Assembly: GCA_024138025.1 (NCBI GenBank)
Contig: JAMXBD010000024.1
Coordinates: forward strand, 2,666,001 to 2,730,000
Origin: Combretum micranthum
Taxonomy: Eukaryota > Streptophyta > Magnoliopsida > Myrtales > Combretaceae
Length of the DNA stretch: 64,000 bases
Direction of reading: 5' to 3'
The notes under the pieces were generated by a model. The model was given only the letters and a program-made list of their open reading frames with translations, ran no database searches and was not told where the DNA came from. Shown here piece by piece: positions 35,613 through 47,789 of the stretch. The first letter of the stretch is position 1, and each line of letters opens with the position of its first letter. Made by a program: the position numbers and the translations under genes.

Positions 35613-36190
35613 TATGATTCTTATTGGATAGAAAGAGGTTTCATCTAATAAGATAGATCCTCATAGATAGAGAGATTACATATTTCACATAGAGGTAGGG
35701 AAACTTCGGTTTTTTGGATAAAGATTCAATATTTGTTTAGAAATCTTAATCTTTAATGCAATCTTATGTGGCGTTAGTGAGGAAGATATCTCCACTATCT
35801 CATATATGGTTAGGAATTGATTAATTTGAGAGAGTAATTGATTTAATTGCGTAAATCTACAGTATAAAACATAAATAACTCATTAATCGATATTTATTAT
35901 AAGAAATTAGGATTTAGGGTGGATTAAGATGAATGGTAGGTTTTGTGATTGAATGCATCCTTTGAAAGCACTCATAATTAACTATTAGGGTTATTAGTTA
36001 TAATATCATCTTAATTATGAGGTTAAATAGTAGAAAAACAGTAACACTAGTACTTTATATGTAGATCCTACAGGACGACACATGTAGCAATTCTATTCTA
36101 CAATCAATAGGTGCGTTGCTTAAAGCTTTTCGTAGGATTTCTATTAGGTTTTATTATTTATTATTTAATACGACTGATACGTTTTTTATC
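35613..36190 (+). mobile_element. 3' fragment of an LTR-B copy
   Basis: Matches LTR-B from its middle (TGATTCTTATTGGATAGAAA..., compare 22832 onward) to its end (ATCA). The 5' part is absent: the segment abuts the end of S3 with no target duplication, so the original copy was cut by deletion or recombination. It is followed after 5 nt by the 5' LTR of the outer element. Confidence 0.65.
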
Positions 36191-37473
36191 AAGTTTGATA
36201 AGTGTTTAAAGACCCTTATTATTCACATTTTTTAATATGAAAGAAGATGATGAGAATTAATGAAGACTTCTAGATGAGTTAAGAAGGACTTTGATAAGGA
36301 GCTTAGGAAAGTGAAGATTTATAATATACATGACCTTTCTACACAAGTTGTCATGCCTCGAGGGGTACCTTAAACGTAACAGCTCACTGTACGCAATATC
36401 AAAGCCTAGGAATGACTATCTTAGTCATGCAAAGGCTTCCATATCATGCATAAGGCATACTCACAACCAAGAGAAAGCATTGGAGTAGCACAATTTATAT
36501 TGATAAAAATTAAGTAACAAATTAAGAGAAATACTTTCATTAAACATAAATAAAGTTAATTATAATTCTTAGGGGCACACCCCCACTAATGACTTCAAGT
36601 CCACATAAATACATTTCCTAGTAATCCCCAAAATATTAACATAACATATATTATTCATAAAGAAATTTCAATAAAGTAAATTCCTTCAATGCTTCTACTT
36701 CTTCCGTAAGAGCTTAATATTCCATTAATGATTTTCTTAGTGTCCCATCCTCGAATATCATACCTGTTTCAACAAAATCTATGGGGGTGTAAGCTTACAA
36801 CGTGCTTGGTGAGATATTCCCTTTTATTTGTCCGTGTTTCAAACAAGTTTATTAATTCCATGCATATGTTGTGCATGCTATGCAACAACCACATGATACA
36901 AACAATTATGTATAGGTATCCAAAAACTATACATAAAATGAAGTTATGCCCTTCGTATCGAGGATTAGGGGATAGTATTTGAAGGTCTATACAATTTCAT
37001 TGCTAGTCCCTGGGCGTACTCTACCCTCAATGATCGATCAGTACTTCTCATCCTTAGAATGTATCATTGGTACGCATTAGTTCCCTAAGAATGAGCATGG
37101 CCTTGGGCCTCTTCGTATAAGCTTGACCTCGGACCCTTTCGATTCCTCGTATAGGAGTAGCAGTCTTCCATATGTGACTCAATGTATGCAATGTGTTTCC
37201 ATTTAATTTATATCAAGCTGAGTGTAATTAAAGTATTCTTTGAAGGTGACCAAACAAGCATCATACATGTATTGCCACAGATAATATTAATAACTTACTT
37301 TAAAAAATCATTTGTTACTTTCAATATGCTTAGTATTCAGTGTCACACATACATAGTAGCATTTATATATAAACTCATATCCCCATAAATATTCATTTTA
37401 TCTTGTACCTATAGATCTAGTGTAACTACCTATAAGCATAAGCAAGGTAACGAAATCAAGAGGGAAAACTCAC

Positions 37474-37540
37474 TTGTCTATATCATAATCTGCTTAGTCA
37501 TAATAACCTTTAGGAAGGAGAGTCTCGTATTTCTCATCAT
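37474..37540 (-). other. Candidate acidic mini-exon of S10
   Basis: Reverse strand: acceptor TTTTGTCTAG, donor GTGAGT. Frame from the third base: DEKYETLLPKGYYD and TAA. ATG before the donor has become ATA. Confidence 0.4.
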
Positions 37541-37634
37541 CTAGACAAAAGAAATACCATAAATGAGTATTTCATAGAAGTTCTACTTAAACTTTCTAGT
37601 TCTATCTTGTTATTTTTGTCAAAATCGGATGAAG

Positions 37635-37687
37635 GGAAATTCTAATTTAAAACGACCATAACTTGCTTATTTTAACTCTGGATTTCG
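37635..37687 (-). other. Conserved palindrome in S10
   Basis: Plus strand core TTAAAACGACCATAACTTG and CTTATTTTAA; outer arms GGAAATTC and GGATTTCG. Confidence 0.65.
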
Positions 37688-40436
37688 TATATTAATAGTC
37701 TTTTTCTACCTACTCGAAAAGATCTATCTATTTCTAAGGTTATTTTTAACATTTAAAGTCATTTAGGTTTCGAAATAGGTCGGTATAAATCTGACTCGAA
37801 AGATCTAACCTTTAGATTGCAATTTTTCCCAAATTTTTCTTCACTCAAATACTTTGGAACAATCATATATATATATTTCTACCTTTGAAAACCATTTAAT
37901 ATTGATAATAACTCATGTCAATGCATGATTCTAGTGATATTGTTCCAAAATAAAACTTTGTTAAAACAAGCTTCTGTAGAAAGTAATAATGTTGAGTTTT
38001 GTGAAGAGTCATTTTCTTCACTTGTGATAAATTTTGCTATCTTGTAAACAAGTGACTTAATAATAAAATCATCATTCAATATACATTTTGAAATCTCAAA
38101 GATCCTTATTTGAAGGGGATTTTATTTAACGACTATTCTTCAAGACACGATTTTACTTATTAGTGGCATAAAACTCTAAGTGTATTTCCTCTTGAAATTT
38201 TTCTAAGTTTGGTCTTTAGAAAAAAATTAATTCTTAGATTTGTAAACGTGAAACTTAATTAAAGAAAATCATGATTTTATATTATTTGGGTTCATGATAT
38301 TCATTTTCCTATTAAACTTCTTTTAACTAATTATTTTCCAACACATGAATTTATATAGTTATGAAGAAAAATCATTTTAAGTCTTATTATCTCTAAAATG
38401 TTTTAAATTTTAACATATGAGAAAAATTAAGTGGATAACTTATTTTAAACATTCATTCTCATAATAACTCTTTCTTAATTCAAAACTTTTCAACACATAG
38501 ACCTTTAGGGGTTATTGGAAGAAAACTAAGATTTTTAGTTTGTTACAAGTGAGTGCCTTATTATTATATCCATCATTTATATTTCCTTAACTTCATAAAA
38601 AGAAAATGAATTTTCTTCTTAAAACTTAGTTCTTTAAGTTGTCTACCAATTTTATTTCTAACTGGATTTTAACTAGTGAGTTGCTTTTAGGCTAGTCTTG
38701 GAAAAAAATTGTTTTGTTTCTTAGAGTTTTAACAAAATATTAGCATAATCCATATAAATAATTTTTTAAGAATATCTTGCAAAACAAAGAATTTTCAATA
38801 TTAAAAATTTATGATATATTTATTTTAATATTTTGAAAAGAGTGTAGTTGAACCATTATCCTAAATCTTAGTAAAAATCCTTCTTAAGTATTGAAAATCA
38901 TTGCCATTGTTGATTTAAATTTATTTTCATGAAAAGGGAGATATCTTGAAATTCTTATTTTGAAAACTTTACTAAGACAACAACATCACTTTATGCATAT
39001 CCATGCATATGAACTTAATAATCATGTTATGAGAATATTATAACTTATATAGAAAATAAAGGAGTAGAAAATCATATAGGTAAATACAAAAAAAAATGGA
39101 AGTCTTTGCTTGTTATTAAAACTTCTCAGAACTTAGAAATGGACCAGTTCTATAAAGAAATAAGAAAAGTATAATAAAGAAAATTATGGAAGTCTTAGAT
39201 ATATTTCAAGACATCCTGGGACTTAGAGATGGACAAGTCCCATGAAGAAAATAAGAATAACAAGAAAATAACTTTAGGAGTCTTAGGCTTTATCAAGGCT
39301 CCCTATGACCTAAATTAGGGACAAGTCCTCTATATGAAATAAGAAAAGCAAGGAAATAATTTTGGGAGTCTTAGATTAATTTTTAAGGCTCCCCAGAACT
39401 TAGATTATGGACAAGTCCCATTTGTTTTGACTTGATTAAGGACAAGTCTAAGACTAAAACTTGACCAGTCTTATTTATTTGCATGAAATAAATAAGCAAT
39501 GTAATAAAAACATAAAATAAAATGTTAGATTAGCTAAAATATATACATACTAACATATAAAAAGTTATTTAGGAACATGAATACAACATAACATAAATTT
39601 AAAATACATTAAAACAATGCATGAACATGATGTTGTTTTCTTGATTTCACTTCCTAGCATAAGTTTATGGGCATGTGTTGAAATCAAAACATACATGATG
39701 TTCATGTTATGTTTTCATGAACTAAAGAGAGGGTATATGTAAACACCTAATTTTTAGGATAATATCAAGTTCAAACCCTAAACCGGAAAGTCAATCGGAA
39801 ACTTAAGTCAAAAAATTCCTAGGAAACCCTAGCAGTTTAGATCGAGTAAACACGCGTTCCTAAACCAAGGAGTCGAAACACGAGCGACTAGTATAGTTTG
39901 GTTCGTAATAATATTAGAATGCTTAAAAAGATCATATGAGTGAATTTCGACCTATTTTGAACCCGATTAGATACAGACTTTGAAAAGCATGTCCCGAGAC
40001 TCGAGATATTAAAAATATGATATTAGTACTGTTAGACTCGTAATTTCATAAGATTTTCAAATATATCAGTTATATAATTTTTCGGGTTATAAAAGTTACA
40101 GTTATAACATTTTTATTGTATTTTCATTACTACTGGCACTTTAATTGTCTAATCTACTTTTTGATTTCTAATCTACTATTCATAAAGTACAACTACCCAT
40201 AACCTACTCTTACATCCTTACATCCTATTCTTACAATTTCATCATTTTCCTTACAATTAGTTTTCCAATACAACTTTTACTACTTAAATTATTTATTTAA
40301 ATTTGAATCTTACACAACACAACACAAATAACTCTCTCTCTCTCCTCTAGTAGAACCGTCACCCCCCTCCCTCTATTTTCTCTATATTTGTTTTATTTAT
40401 TCTTTTATTTAATACACAAACCCTAATCCACTTTTC

Positions 40437-40444
40437 TATATAAA
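40437..40444 (+). promoter_or_regulatory. TATA box of S11
   Basis: TATATAAA followed by a CT-rich leader; the donor downstream is not clear. Confidence 0.5.
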
Positions 40445-41259
40445 CCCCTTTATACTAACTTCATTTGACTTTCCCACTTTTCCTCTAAACAAACTCTTGC
40501 AATATTTTTCTTTCTCTCCTCCTCTCCTCTCTAGAAACTGTGACTTCCCCCATACACACACAGTTCATATTTTTCTTCAAGTTTCTTGTTCCAAATACTA
40601 AATAGATAATAGATTTACACTCTACTACCTTAAAAACATGTAATGGCAAGATCATTCATGTATGATTTCACTCAAAAATCCCCATGAGCTTTAAGCTAGG
40701 GATGTGGAAACACTTGAACATGAGATCCTTGCCATCACAATGTAGTAGATCTTATTATTTAAGATTATTTTGCTATTACTTTTGCTTTATTGTTAAGCTA
40801 TATTGTTATTATTAATATTTTGTGCATGTATTCATCATCTAGTCATATCCACATAATAATCATAGTGTTCATGCATTTATGACTAGTATAGTAAACTAGA
40901 TCTAGTGGTTTTGAGTTCATAAATGCCTTAGATTTTTATTTTAAGCACACACATAACTTGTAATAGCATGATGATAGTAGGAAAATGTTAGAAAGCTCAA
41001 GATCTACTTTAGTTTCAACAAAAATAATTTTTGGAAAATTCGGATAAAAAAGGAACCATATTTAGAAAAGCCATTTTTCAACTTCAAAGTGTGTATTTTA
41101 CATTAAAAATGAAAGGCTTAGGGAATAGATATCATAAATGAGTGATCTTAATGAGCAAATCTTACATCTACTAAGGAATATTTTCAAAACATGGAAAAGT
41201 TTACAAAAGCTATGTTTCAATCCCAAGAACAAACTTGAAATTCGTACTAATGAAAGCTT

Positions 41260-41680
41260 GAAGTGTAAACACCTATTTTTCAACCCCAAAACAAGATTTT
41301 TATTAAAGAAATGGAAGCCTCAAGGAGTAGGTTTGATTAGGAGTTAGTTTTTGAAAGATTAAATGAGTTTTACAAAGGAAACAATCTCAAATGAAGCTTT
41401 CAAAATTCGGATTTGAAAATGGCCACTATTTAAACACCTATTTCCAAATGCCAAAATGATGATTTTTATGGAAAAATGGAAGTCCTAGGGAATACATGTA
41501 ATAAAGACCTAGTTTTGACAAGGATAGTGAAAATTATTATTGTATATTCCTAAAACAAGGAAAGTTTTCCAAAGGTAGATTAAACAATGTTTTCATTCCT
41601 TAAAATCTTGTAAAATTCGTATCTAGGTAAAGCCTCTATGTAAACACCTATTTTCCAACTCCAAAACAAAGAATTTCATT
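41260..41680 (+). repeat. Diverged tandem paragraphs in S11
   Basis: Three spaced copies of a block centred on TGTAAACACCTATTT and CAAAA, roughly 170-210 bp apart, in the intron-like region. Confidence 0.55.
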
Positions 41681-42247
41681 AAAGTAAAAAAGGTGATAGA
41701 CATATAGGTCATTAGGGAAAAGTTTTGATAAGAACAAGTGTGATTTTGCAAGAAATAAAACTAGTTTTCTTAAGTTTTGAAATTTCAAAATTTTGCAAAG
41801 CAAAAGTTTTCTAAAATAATTTTTGATATCATATCATTAAGAATATACATATAGATAGTTCATTTCATGACATCCATGATGATAACTTATCGGTTTTGCA
41901 CGTACACATAATGTACTTGGTAGAAACAAAGTTAGGAAAATATTGTCTTATACGTCCTATCAAGCATTATCTAAGAACATAAGAAAATAGCTTTACCAAC
42001 ACCCATAAATCATGCATGATATTGAGTTATATATGTATATAATAGAGTCTTACAAGATATAATGATAGCTAAGTATCTATCAAAGCTTTAGTATGATGCT
42101 TGGTTTGAAATTAGGAGTTGAATTATGAAATGGGAAATTCGTATAGTATTATGTACCCTTTGTTCATGGACCAAACGACTTGTTTGTTGGAAAAACTCTA
42201 GAAATAGATAGCTCTCGTCGAATAGGTAGAAATCAGTATATAATATG

Positions 42248-42300
42248 CAAATTCCGAGTTAAAAATGACCAAGTAATGGCCATTTTAAGTTGGAATTTCC
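42248..42300 (+). other. Conserved palindrome in S11
   Basis: Arms CAAATTCCGAGTTAAAAATG and CATTTTAAGTTGGAATTTCC around ACCAAGTAATGGC; one extra A in the left arm. Confidence 0.75.
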
Positions 42301-42393
42301 TCTTACACGAATTTTGACGAACTTGTTGAATAGAATTTATAAGTTTATTCAAACTTCATAGAAATACACATTATAGTTATTTCTTTTTATTAG

Positions 42394-42462
42394 GGGAATG
42401 GGATACGAACTAGACCTTCCCGATGACTATTACGATTAAGTAGATTTTCACGTTGTCACAAA
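42394..42462 (+). other. Candidate acidic mini-exon of S11
   Basis: Acceptor TTTTTATTAG, donor GTGAGC. Contains the frame YELDLPDDYYD and TAA. The usual ATGG before the donor is absent. Confidence 0.4.
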
Positions 42463-43127
42463 GTGAGCTGATTATCTTTAAATTATATGCTTGTGATTGT
42501 GCTTGTGCTTGTAACATTAGTGACATTAGAATTAGGGCAAGATAAAAATTTTATTGTGCGTATATGAGTTCTATTGGGTGAATCGATGACAAGAATATTG
42601 AAATGAGTTTGCTGTAAATACTTGTATGATTTAGTACAAAGTCGAAGTGTCTACAATATCTATGATCGCCCATAAATTGTTAAATTAATATGCCATGATC
42701 TTATAATCAAATCGGTCATGTATACCATATGTGATTCACATTGCATAGGTTATTATACCTTTGTGGGAAGAAGGCATAATAGCTGAGCAACGAGGGGCTT
42801 GTAAACTCGAATGTTGGCGTAGTGGCCGAAATTGAAAATGTATGTGGGAAGGCACCTGCATCAACCATAATATAAATGAGAAAAATTGAAATCTATGGTC
42901 GTATGAGCCTGAAACACCTAACCCTGAATGGAGGGCGTAAATCCATTCAACAAAAGATCTCCGGAAAGTTTTATGTATTGTATGCTCACGTGCTTGTGCA
43001 TTTCATATGGTTGTTAATATAACTTGCCTGATATATATATATATATATATTGTTTGTTGATCTTTTAATTTTGGAAGTGAAACTCACTAAGCTTATAAGC
43101 TTATACCCTTATAGTTTCCTGCAGCAG

Positions 43128-43169
43128 TATGAATATTTATGGCTATCTTCGAGAAACCACTTTCCTCAG
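43128..43169 (+). other. Candidate 42-nt exon of S11
   Basis: Reads YEYLWLSSRNHFPQ between an acceptor CTGCAGCAG and CAG|GTAC. Confidence 0.45.
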
Positions 43170-43749
43170 GTACAGCTTTCGGACCTTAAGGAGCTTTTTG
43201 AAAAAGTCAGGACCTAGATGTAGGCATAGACTTCTAGTCGAACCTCCTAAATCTATATATATATAATATTTAATGTAAGAGACCTTTGTGGACCTAAGGA
43301 CTCTTAATATTTTAACGGAGGTATGCCCCTTAGATCATGTAATAGATTTATCTTGTTATAACTATTATGATTTACATTCCTATTGCTATGTATGTCTCCT
43401 TAAGCTATTCCGATTCAAAGTATGGTTCCCTATATGTTGAGCGTGAGCCTTACACCCAGTGTTTAAACTCATGGAATGATTAAGATTGTCATACTTGAGT
43501 TTAGATATCGAGTGTGGATTATCACGTCTGGAATACCCTTTGGGCGTGACAGTTTAAGTGTTTACCTAAGTAGATTATGATGGGAGATGGTAGATAGAAG
43601 ATAGATGAAAAGAAAATTTTATGAAATCACAAAGAAATGGAGAAGGGGGCTACGGTTTTGGCATGAAGGGGAGAGGGAATTTGATAGAAAATTTGCAAGA
43701 GTTTTGTTATGGTTTAAAAAGTATGTGTAAAGAATGAAGAGGGAGGGGG

Positions 43750-43757
43750 TATTTATA
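43750..43757 (-). promoter_or_regulatory. TATA box of S10
   Basis: TATAAATA on the minus strand; donor AG|GTAAAC at 43566/43565. Confidence 0.55.
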
Positions 43758-45045
43758 GAGTTTTGAGATGAAATTTTAGAGTTAATTAAATAAATGGAAA
43801 AGAAAAAAGAAATAGATAGATAAGAGAGAGAAAGTGGCCAACCATGTTGAGGAGGGAAGAGAAAATGTGATTAAAAATTAATTTTAGAAATGAAAAGTGA
43901 GTAAAGTGTAAGAGAAGTTAAGTGAAAAGTAATATTGGGAAAATAAATGTAAAAAATAGGTTTATAGGTTGTAAGAGATAGGTGGTAAGGAAAAGTAGAA
44001 ATAGATGAATAGTAATGAATAATAAAAATAGTATAAGGAATAGTAAACAAGATAAATAAATCACCGATAGTAAAGAAAACACGCGTAAAGATGTTTTATC
44101 CTATATTTTTAGATATCAAAAAATTACAAAACTCATACTTAATGAATCCATATAAAATTACAAATCTATATTGATTTTCAAAATATGTTTATTGTTTTGC
44201 ACGCTAAGACCATATTTTCGAAAACTGATCCCGTTCAGATTCAAATTAGATGAATTTTTGTTGAATCTAATCTTTTTAAGTTATAAAACATTATTTTGGC
44301 TTATAATTCAAGGTTATCTCATTTTTTATTGTTTTAGGGCTTCGCATACGAGATTGCCGGATCTAGTATCACTAAGGCTTATTGTTAACTTAGTTGACTT
44401 TACGAGTCCCGGTCTTCATTCTAGCTTCAAGATTTACTTGTAAGATTTTTAAATCTAGGGATTTATATCATACTTATATTTTTGGTCCAAATTTATGTTT
44501 TTACTTTATTTTTTTGTGTTTATTTAATATTTTATGATTCTTGGATTGCTTATCGAATTTAGGATTATGTATTGACTCGGGTTAATTTTAGTATTAATTT
44601 AATTTTTTTTTAAACTTCGCTGAAAGTTTTAAGGATTTATAATTTTATCATTAAATAATGTTTAGGTGTACTGTCTCGATTTATGTATTAGGGATCAAAT
44701 AGACGAATTGTTAAGCTTAAGGGTTTGGATCCAACGATTGCTGGATTTTCCATTTTGTTTTGAATGTTCTCTTTCTTTTTAAGGTTATGAAATTCATATT
44801 TGATCTTGTTTAGAATTTCTAGAGTTCAGCTTTAACTTGGGTCAATTTTAGGGTTTTGATTTTAGTTTTTAGTTCTATAATTATTTTCTAAGAGTTATGA
44901 AAAATTCAGGGTTTACACAAGCTGTGTAGTACACTGGTGTTAGAGATAAAAAGTGACCAGCAAGCATTTCTAAAGTGCACAAAGAACGAACACAGGCCAT
45001 GTAGGATGCTAATGTATTGGAATTAGGCAGTAGTGGTTTTTAGAG

Positions 45046-45072
45046 TACACGGCCTGTGATCGAGGCCGTGTA
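45046..45072 (+). other. GC-rich stem-loop in the outer 5' LTR
   Basis: Perfect 10-bp stem TACACGGCCT / AGGCCGTGTA with loop GTGATCG. The 3' LTR copy (about 61942-61968) has lost two pairs. Confidence 0.7.
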
Positions 45073-45395
45073 GCTCTCCAATCATCATATTTCGTCAGTT
45101 TCCACCCAATACGGCCCCAAACACGGGTTGTATAAGGTGGTCGTGCAAAAGCATTTCGCCTCTTTCATATAAACATAACCTTAGCTTGTCTTTATAAAAA
45201 ATCCTTCTTCCTTTTTAAGAACCATAGAGTCAAAAATAGGTTTTTGAGAGTGAAGAAACGTTAAGGCTAACTAGAGATCACAAGACTTCATCTTTAAGGG
45301 TTGTAATCATAACTCTTTACTACTTTCTATGTTCTATCATTGTATTTCTTATTTTATGGAAAAAATAGATCTTTTTACCCTAGATCTTTAGAAAC

Positions 45396-46018
45396 TGTTA
45401 CGGGGGCAAATCAGCTCCAGCTTACAAGGGCAGAGTTATTAGGGTTTGAAACGAAGATGAAGGAAAGACAGAAGGTTGTGGCTGAGAATAACAGAAGTAC
45501 TGAAGATGGAAAGAAAAAGAAACGCATGGACAGCAGTGTGTTGCAGTCTGAGAATGTGTTGCAGACGGAAGTGGTCGAAGTGGCAGCAGAGGCCAGAATA
45601 GGGCCGGGCCAAGATATAAACAATGGACTTAAGGAACAGTCCATGGACCGAGAAATAAATTCAATTGATTTGAGTTGGGCCATAACTTGAGTTGAGCCCG
45701 TAGCTTTATTAATACAGTAATATTATAGTTTACAGTTGTTATTTTTGTTATAACGGTTTTCCAGTGTAGTAAGTGTGGCACATGCCATTGGATTTTATTC
45801 CTATTTCTGTTATGCAATAGTATAGGGAGTCTTTATAAATATGTATTACATACGCAAAAAGAGGGATACAGAAAATACAAAAATATATTTTACTCTTAAG
45901 CCATCCTTGCAGAATTCTTGCATTCGAGAATTCCTAATTGTTGAATTTCCAGCTCGTATTCGAGCTATCTGCGTGATTTCCCATTCCAAGTAGTCCAAAT
46001 TCACTCTTCCGTATTGCA
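45396..46018 (+). repeat. 5' LTR of the chromovirus-like element
   Basis: 623 bp, TGTTACGGGG to CGTATTGCA. TATA-like TATAAAT at 45834-45840, in a position that would start transcription in the last third of the LTR. Confidence 0.93.
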
Positions 46019-46020
46019 AG

Positions 46021-46032
46021 TGGTATCAGAGC
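46021..46032 (+). other. Primer binding site (initiator Met tRNA)
   Basis: TGGTATCAGAGC two bases after the 5' LTR, the standard plant sequence complementary to the 3' end of initiator methionine tRNA. Confidence 0.92.
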
Positions 46033-46049
46033 TGCTTGTAGGAGTTGGC

Positions 46050-47105
46050 ATGGCAGAAGGCACTAGAGAATTCAAACGAATCAAAGAATCCATGAAGAAC
46101 CTGCTGAAAGAGCAAAATGAAAAACAAGAAAGTTGGATTAAGCTATTCTCGAATACCCTGCAACAGCAACAAACAGCATTAGACCAACAATCCAAGGCAA
46201 TAGAAGAGCTTAGAACTCAGCTTAAAGACAACTCGACAGTGGTAGAAGCATCTCCAATGGTGTTCAAGGGTGCTAAGGGAATGAAGGAAGTGGGGAATGT
46301 AGAAGATGGTGGATTGACCGGTAGAATGGTTAGTAGTTACCAACTGCCCATGAGGAGTACCAAAATCGAGTTTCCTACATTTAATGGAGAAAACATAAAG
46401 AGTTGGATAGTTAAGGCGAAGCAATTCTTTATGTTAGATGATACTCCTAGTCATCTCAAGGCAAAGGTAGCTATCATGCACTTGGATGAGAAGCCCTATG
46501 ATTGGTATGTATCTTATTAAAAACTAAGAATGGACACTAGCCCGATTCCCTGGGAGGAGTTGACTAAAGCATTGCAGGCAAGATTCAATGAAAGGGCTTA
46601 TGAGGATCCTATGGCCGAACTCAAAGAATTACAGCAAATAGACACACTAAAAAATTATCTTGACCAATTCATACACTTATCCACACAAAACCAGCTCTCT
46701 GAGCCACAATTGATAAGCTGCTTCCTCAGTGGTTTAAAACCAGAAATACAATTTCCCATCCGCATATTCCAACCCAACACCTTAGCCCAAGCTTACACAT
46801 TGGCTAAACTCCAAGATGCCACAAACACAACCACTAAAATCAGTAGCCAGAGATTTCAGAAAACTACACCCACGAGTTCCTACCCCAAATATTCCACCAC
46901 CATCCCAAACACACCAACCCCATACACTAACCCAATTTCCCACTAGACCATAAACACCTAGACCCGAACTCCAGCCCAAAGCCCTACTTCTGCAAGAAAT
47001 TTCAAAAGGTTCTCACCGGAAGAACTGGAAGAAAAGAGGCGTAAGAAGCAATGCTTCTGGTGTGATGAACCTTTTGGGCCAGGCCATAGATGCAAAAATA
47101 AAAGA
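46050..47105 (+). pseudogene. gag: Gag region, broken by three in-frame stops
   Basis: Starts at ATG 46050 (MAEGTREFK...), 18 bp after the primer site. An N-terminal coiled-coil-like, Gln-rich stretch leads to a retrotransposon gag domain (FNGENIKSWIVKAKQFF, then WEELTKALQARFNERAYEDP and LKNYLDQF), which forms the virus-like particle in this family. A zinc knuckle CX2C...GHRC lies at 47052-47093. Stops in the same frame: TAA 46518, TAG 46944, TAG 46959. The first fits a single C-to-T change of a glutamine codon. No frameshift separates gag from protease, so the parent was probably one gag-pol frame. Confidence 0.88.
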
Positions 47106-47225
47106 TTGAACCTCTTCATTGTGAGTAAAGAGGAGGAGGAAGAAATGCTAACAGTCGAGGACATGAATAAGTTAGAAGAAGAGCTAACCTCTCTAACTTT
47201 ATGTGTTATGGGGGAGGACAGCGCC

Positions 47226-47560
47226 AGTGTAGCGCACAGTATGTGTGTGAAAGGATATTTTAAGAAAAAGAGGCTAAGCATTTTGATTGACACAGGAAGT
47301 TCATCTAATTTTATAGATGAAGAGGTAGCTAAGCATTTGAAATGTGAAATGACTCCAGATGAACCCGTTACTGTTAATTTGGCTAATGGAGCCAAAATTT
47401 ACAGTTCCTACATGGTTCAACAGTTTAGCTGGTGGATGGAAGGAATAGAGTTCAATTCTGATGTCTATGCGCTACCTTTGATAGCATATGATTTGATCTT
47501 AGGTATGCCCTGGTTGGTCTCTCTAGGAACGGTACAATGGAATTTCAACTTAATGAAGAT
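47226..47560 (+). pseudogene. pol: Aspartic protease region of pol
   Basis: In frame with gag. Catalytic motif [10 protein letters not shown] with Asp at codon 47289, and the second family motif [10 protein letters not shown] near 47485-47514. It would cleave the polyprotein. This part is open and conserved; the broken state comes from stops on either side. Confidence 0.88.
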
Positions 47561-47789
47561 GGAATTCCAGTGGAAAGGGTCTAGTTGCATACTCCAGGGG
47601 CATAATGAGGTAATTACCCCTGTTTCTGATAAGGTCATTTCCTCTATGCTATTAACTTATAATCCTGCACTTAAAGTACAATGCTGGGTTGTTAGTAATT
47701 CTATATCTCTTAAAGACCCAAGGATTGATTCATGTAATAATACAGACTTGACTGAATTTCTAGAAGAATTCACTGACTTATTTGAGGAA

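Larger units (their letters stand above)
39738..43551 (+). mobile_element. Solo LTR S11, family 1
   Basis: Starts TGTAAACACC, ends TGGGCGTGACA; target duplication GTATA/GTTTA (39733-39737, 43552-43556) with one mismatch; 3,814 bp. Landmarks: TATATAAA 40437, palindrome 42248-42300, mini-exon 42394-42462, 42-nt block 43128-43169, decayed GC motif about 43316-43328. The first-intron area repeats paragraphs with CACCTATTTT(T/C)CAAC at 41270, 41437 and 41647, about 170-210 bp apart. Inserted in the leader/donor region of S10. Confidence 0.85.
36349..44918 (-). mobile_element. Inverted solo LTR S10, family 1
   Basis: Plus strand TGTCATGCCT... to ...AGGGTTTACA. Target duplication CAAGT/CAAGC (36344-36348, 44919-44923) with one transition. 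Split by S11 into 36349-39737 and 43557-44918, net about 4.75 kb, roughly 1 kb longer than other members. Landmarks: GC motif variant 36572-36584, mini-exon 37474-37540, palindrome 37635-37687, donor 43566/43565, TATA 43750-43757. Sits in the outer 5' LTR. The first-intron area has tandem-like paragraphs about 'GGACAAGTCC' at 39130-39450 that may account for part of the extra length. Confidence 0.8.

Noticed and set aside
46021..46032. A tRNA-Met gene at the primer binding site
   Set aside because: Only the 12 nt complementary to the tRNA 3' end are present; no cloverleaf.
46179..46424. Antisense frames over gag, pol and the LTRs (also 46782-46979, 46958-47395, 48132-48362, 49378-49602, 45411-45683, 50665-50859)
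   Set aside because: Shadows of the sense gag-pol or LTR reading frame.
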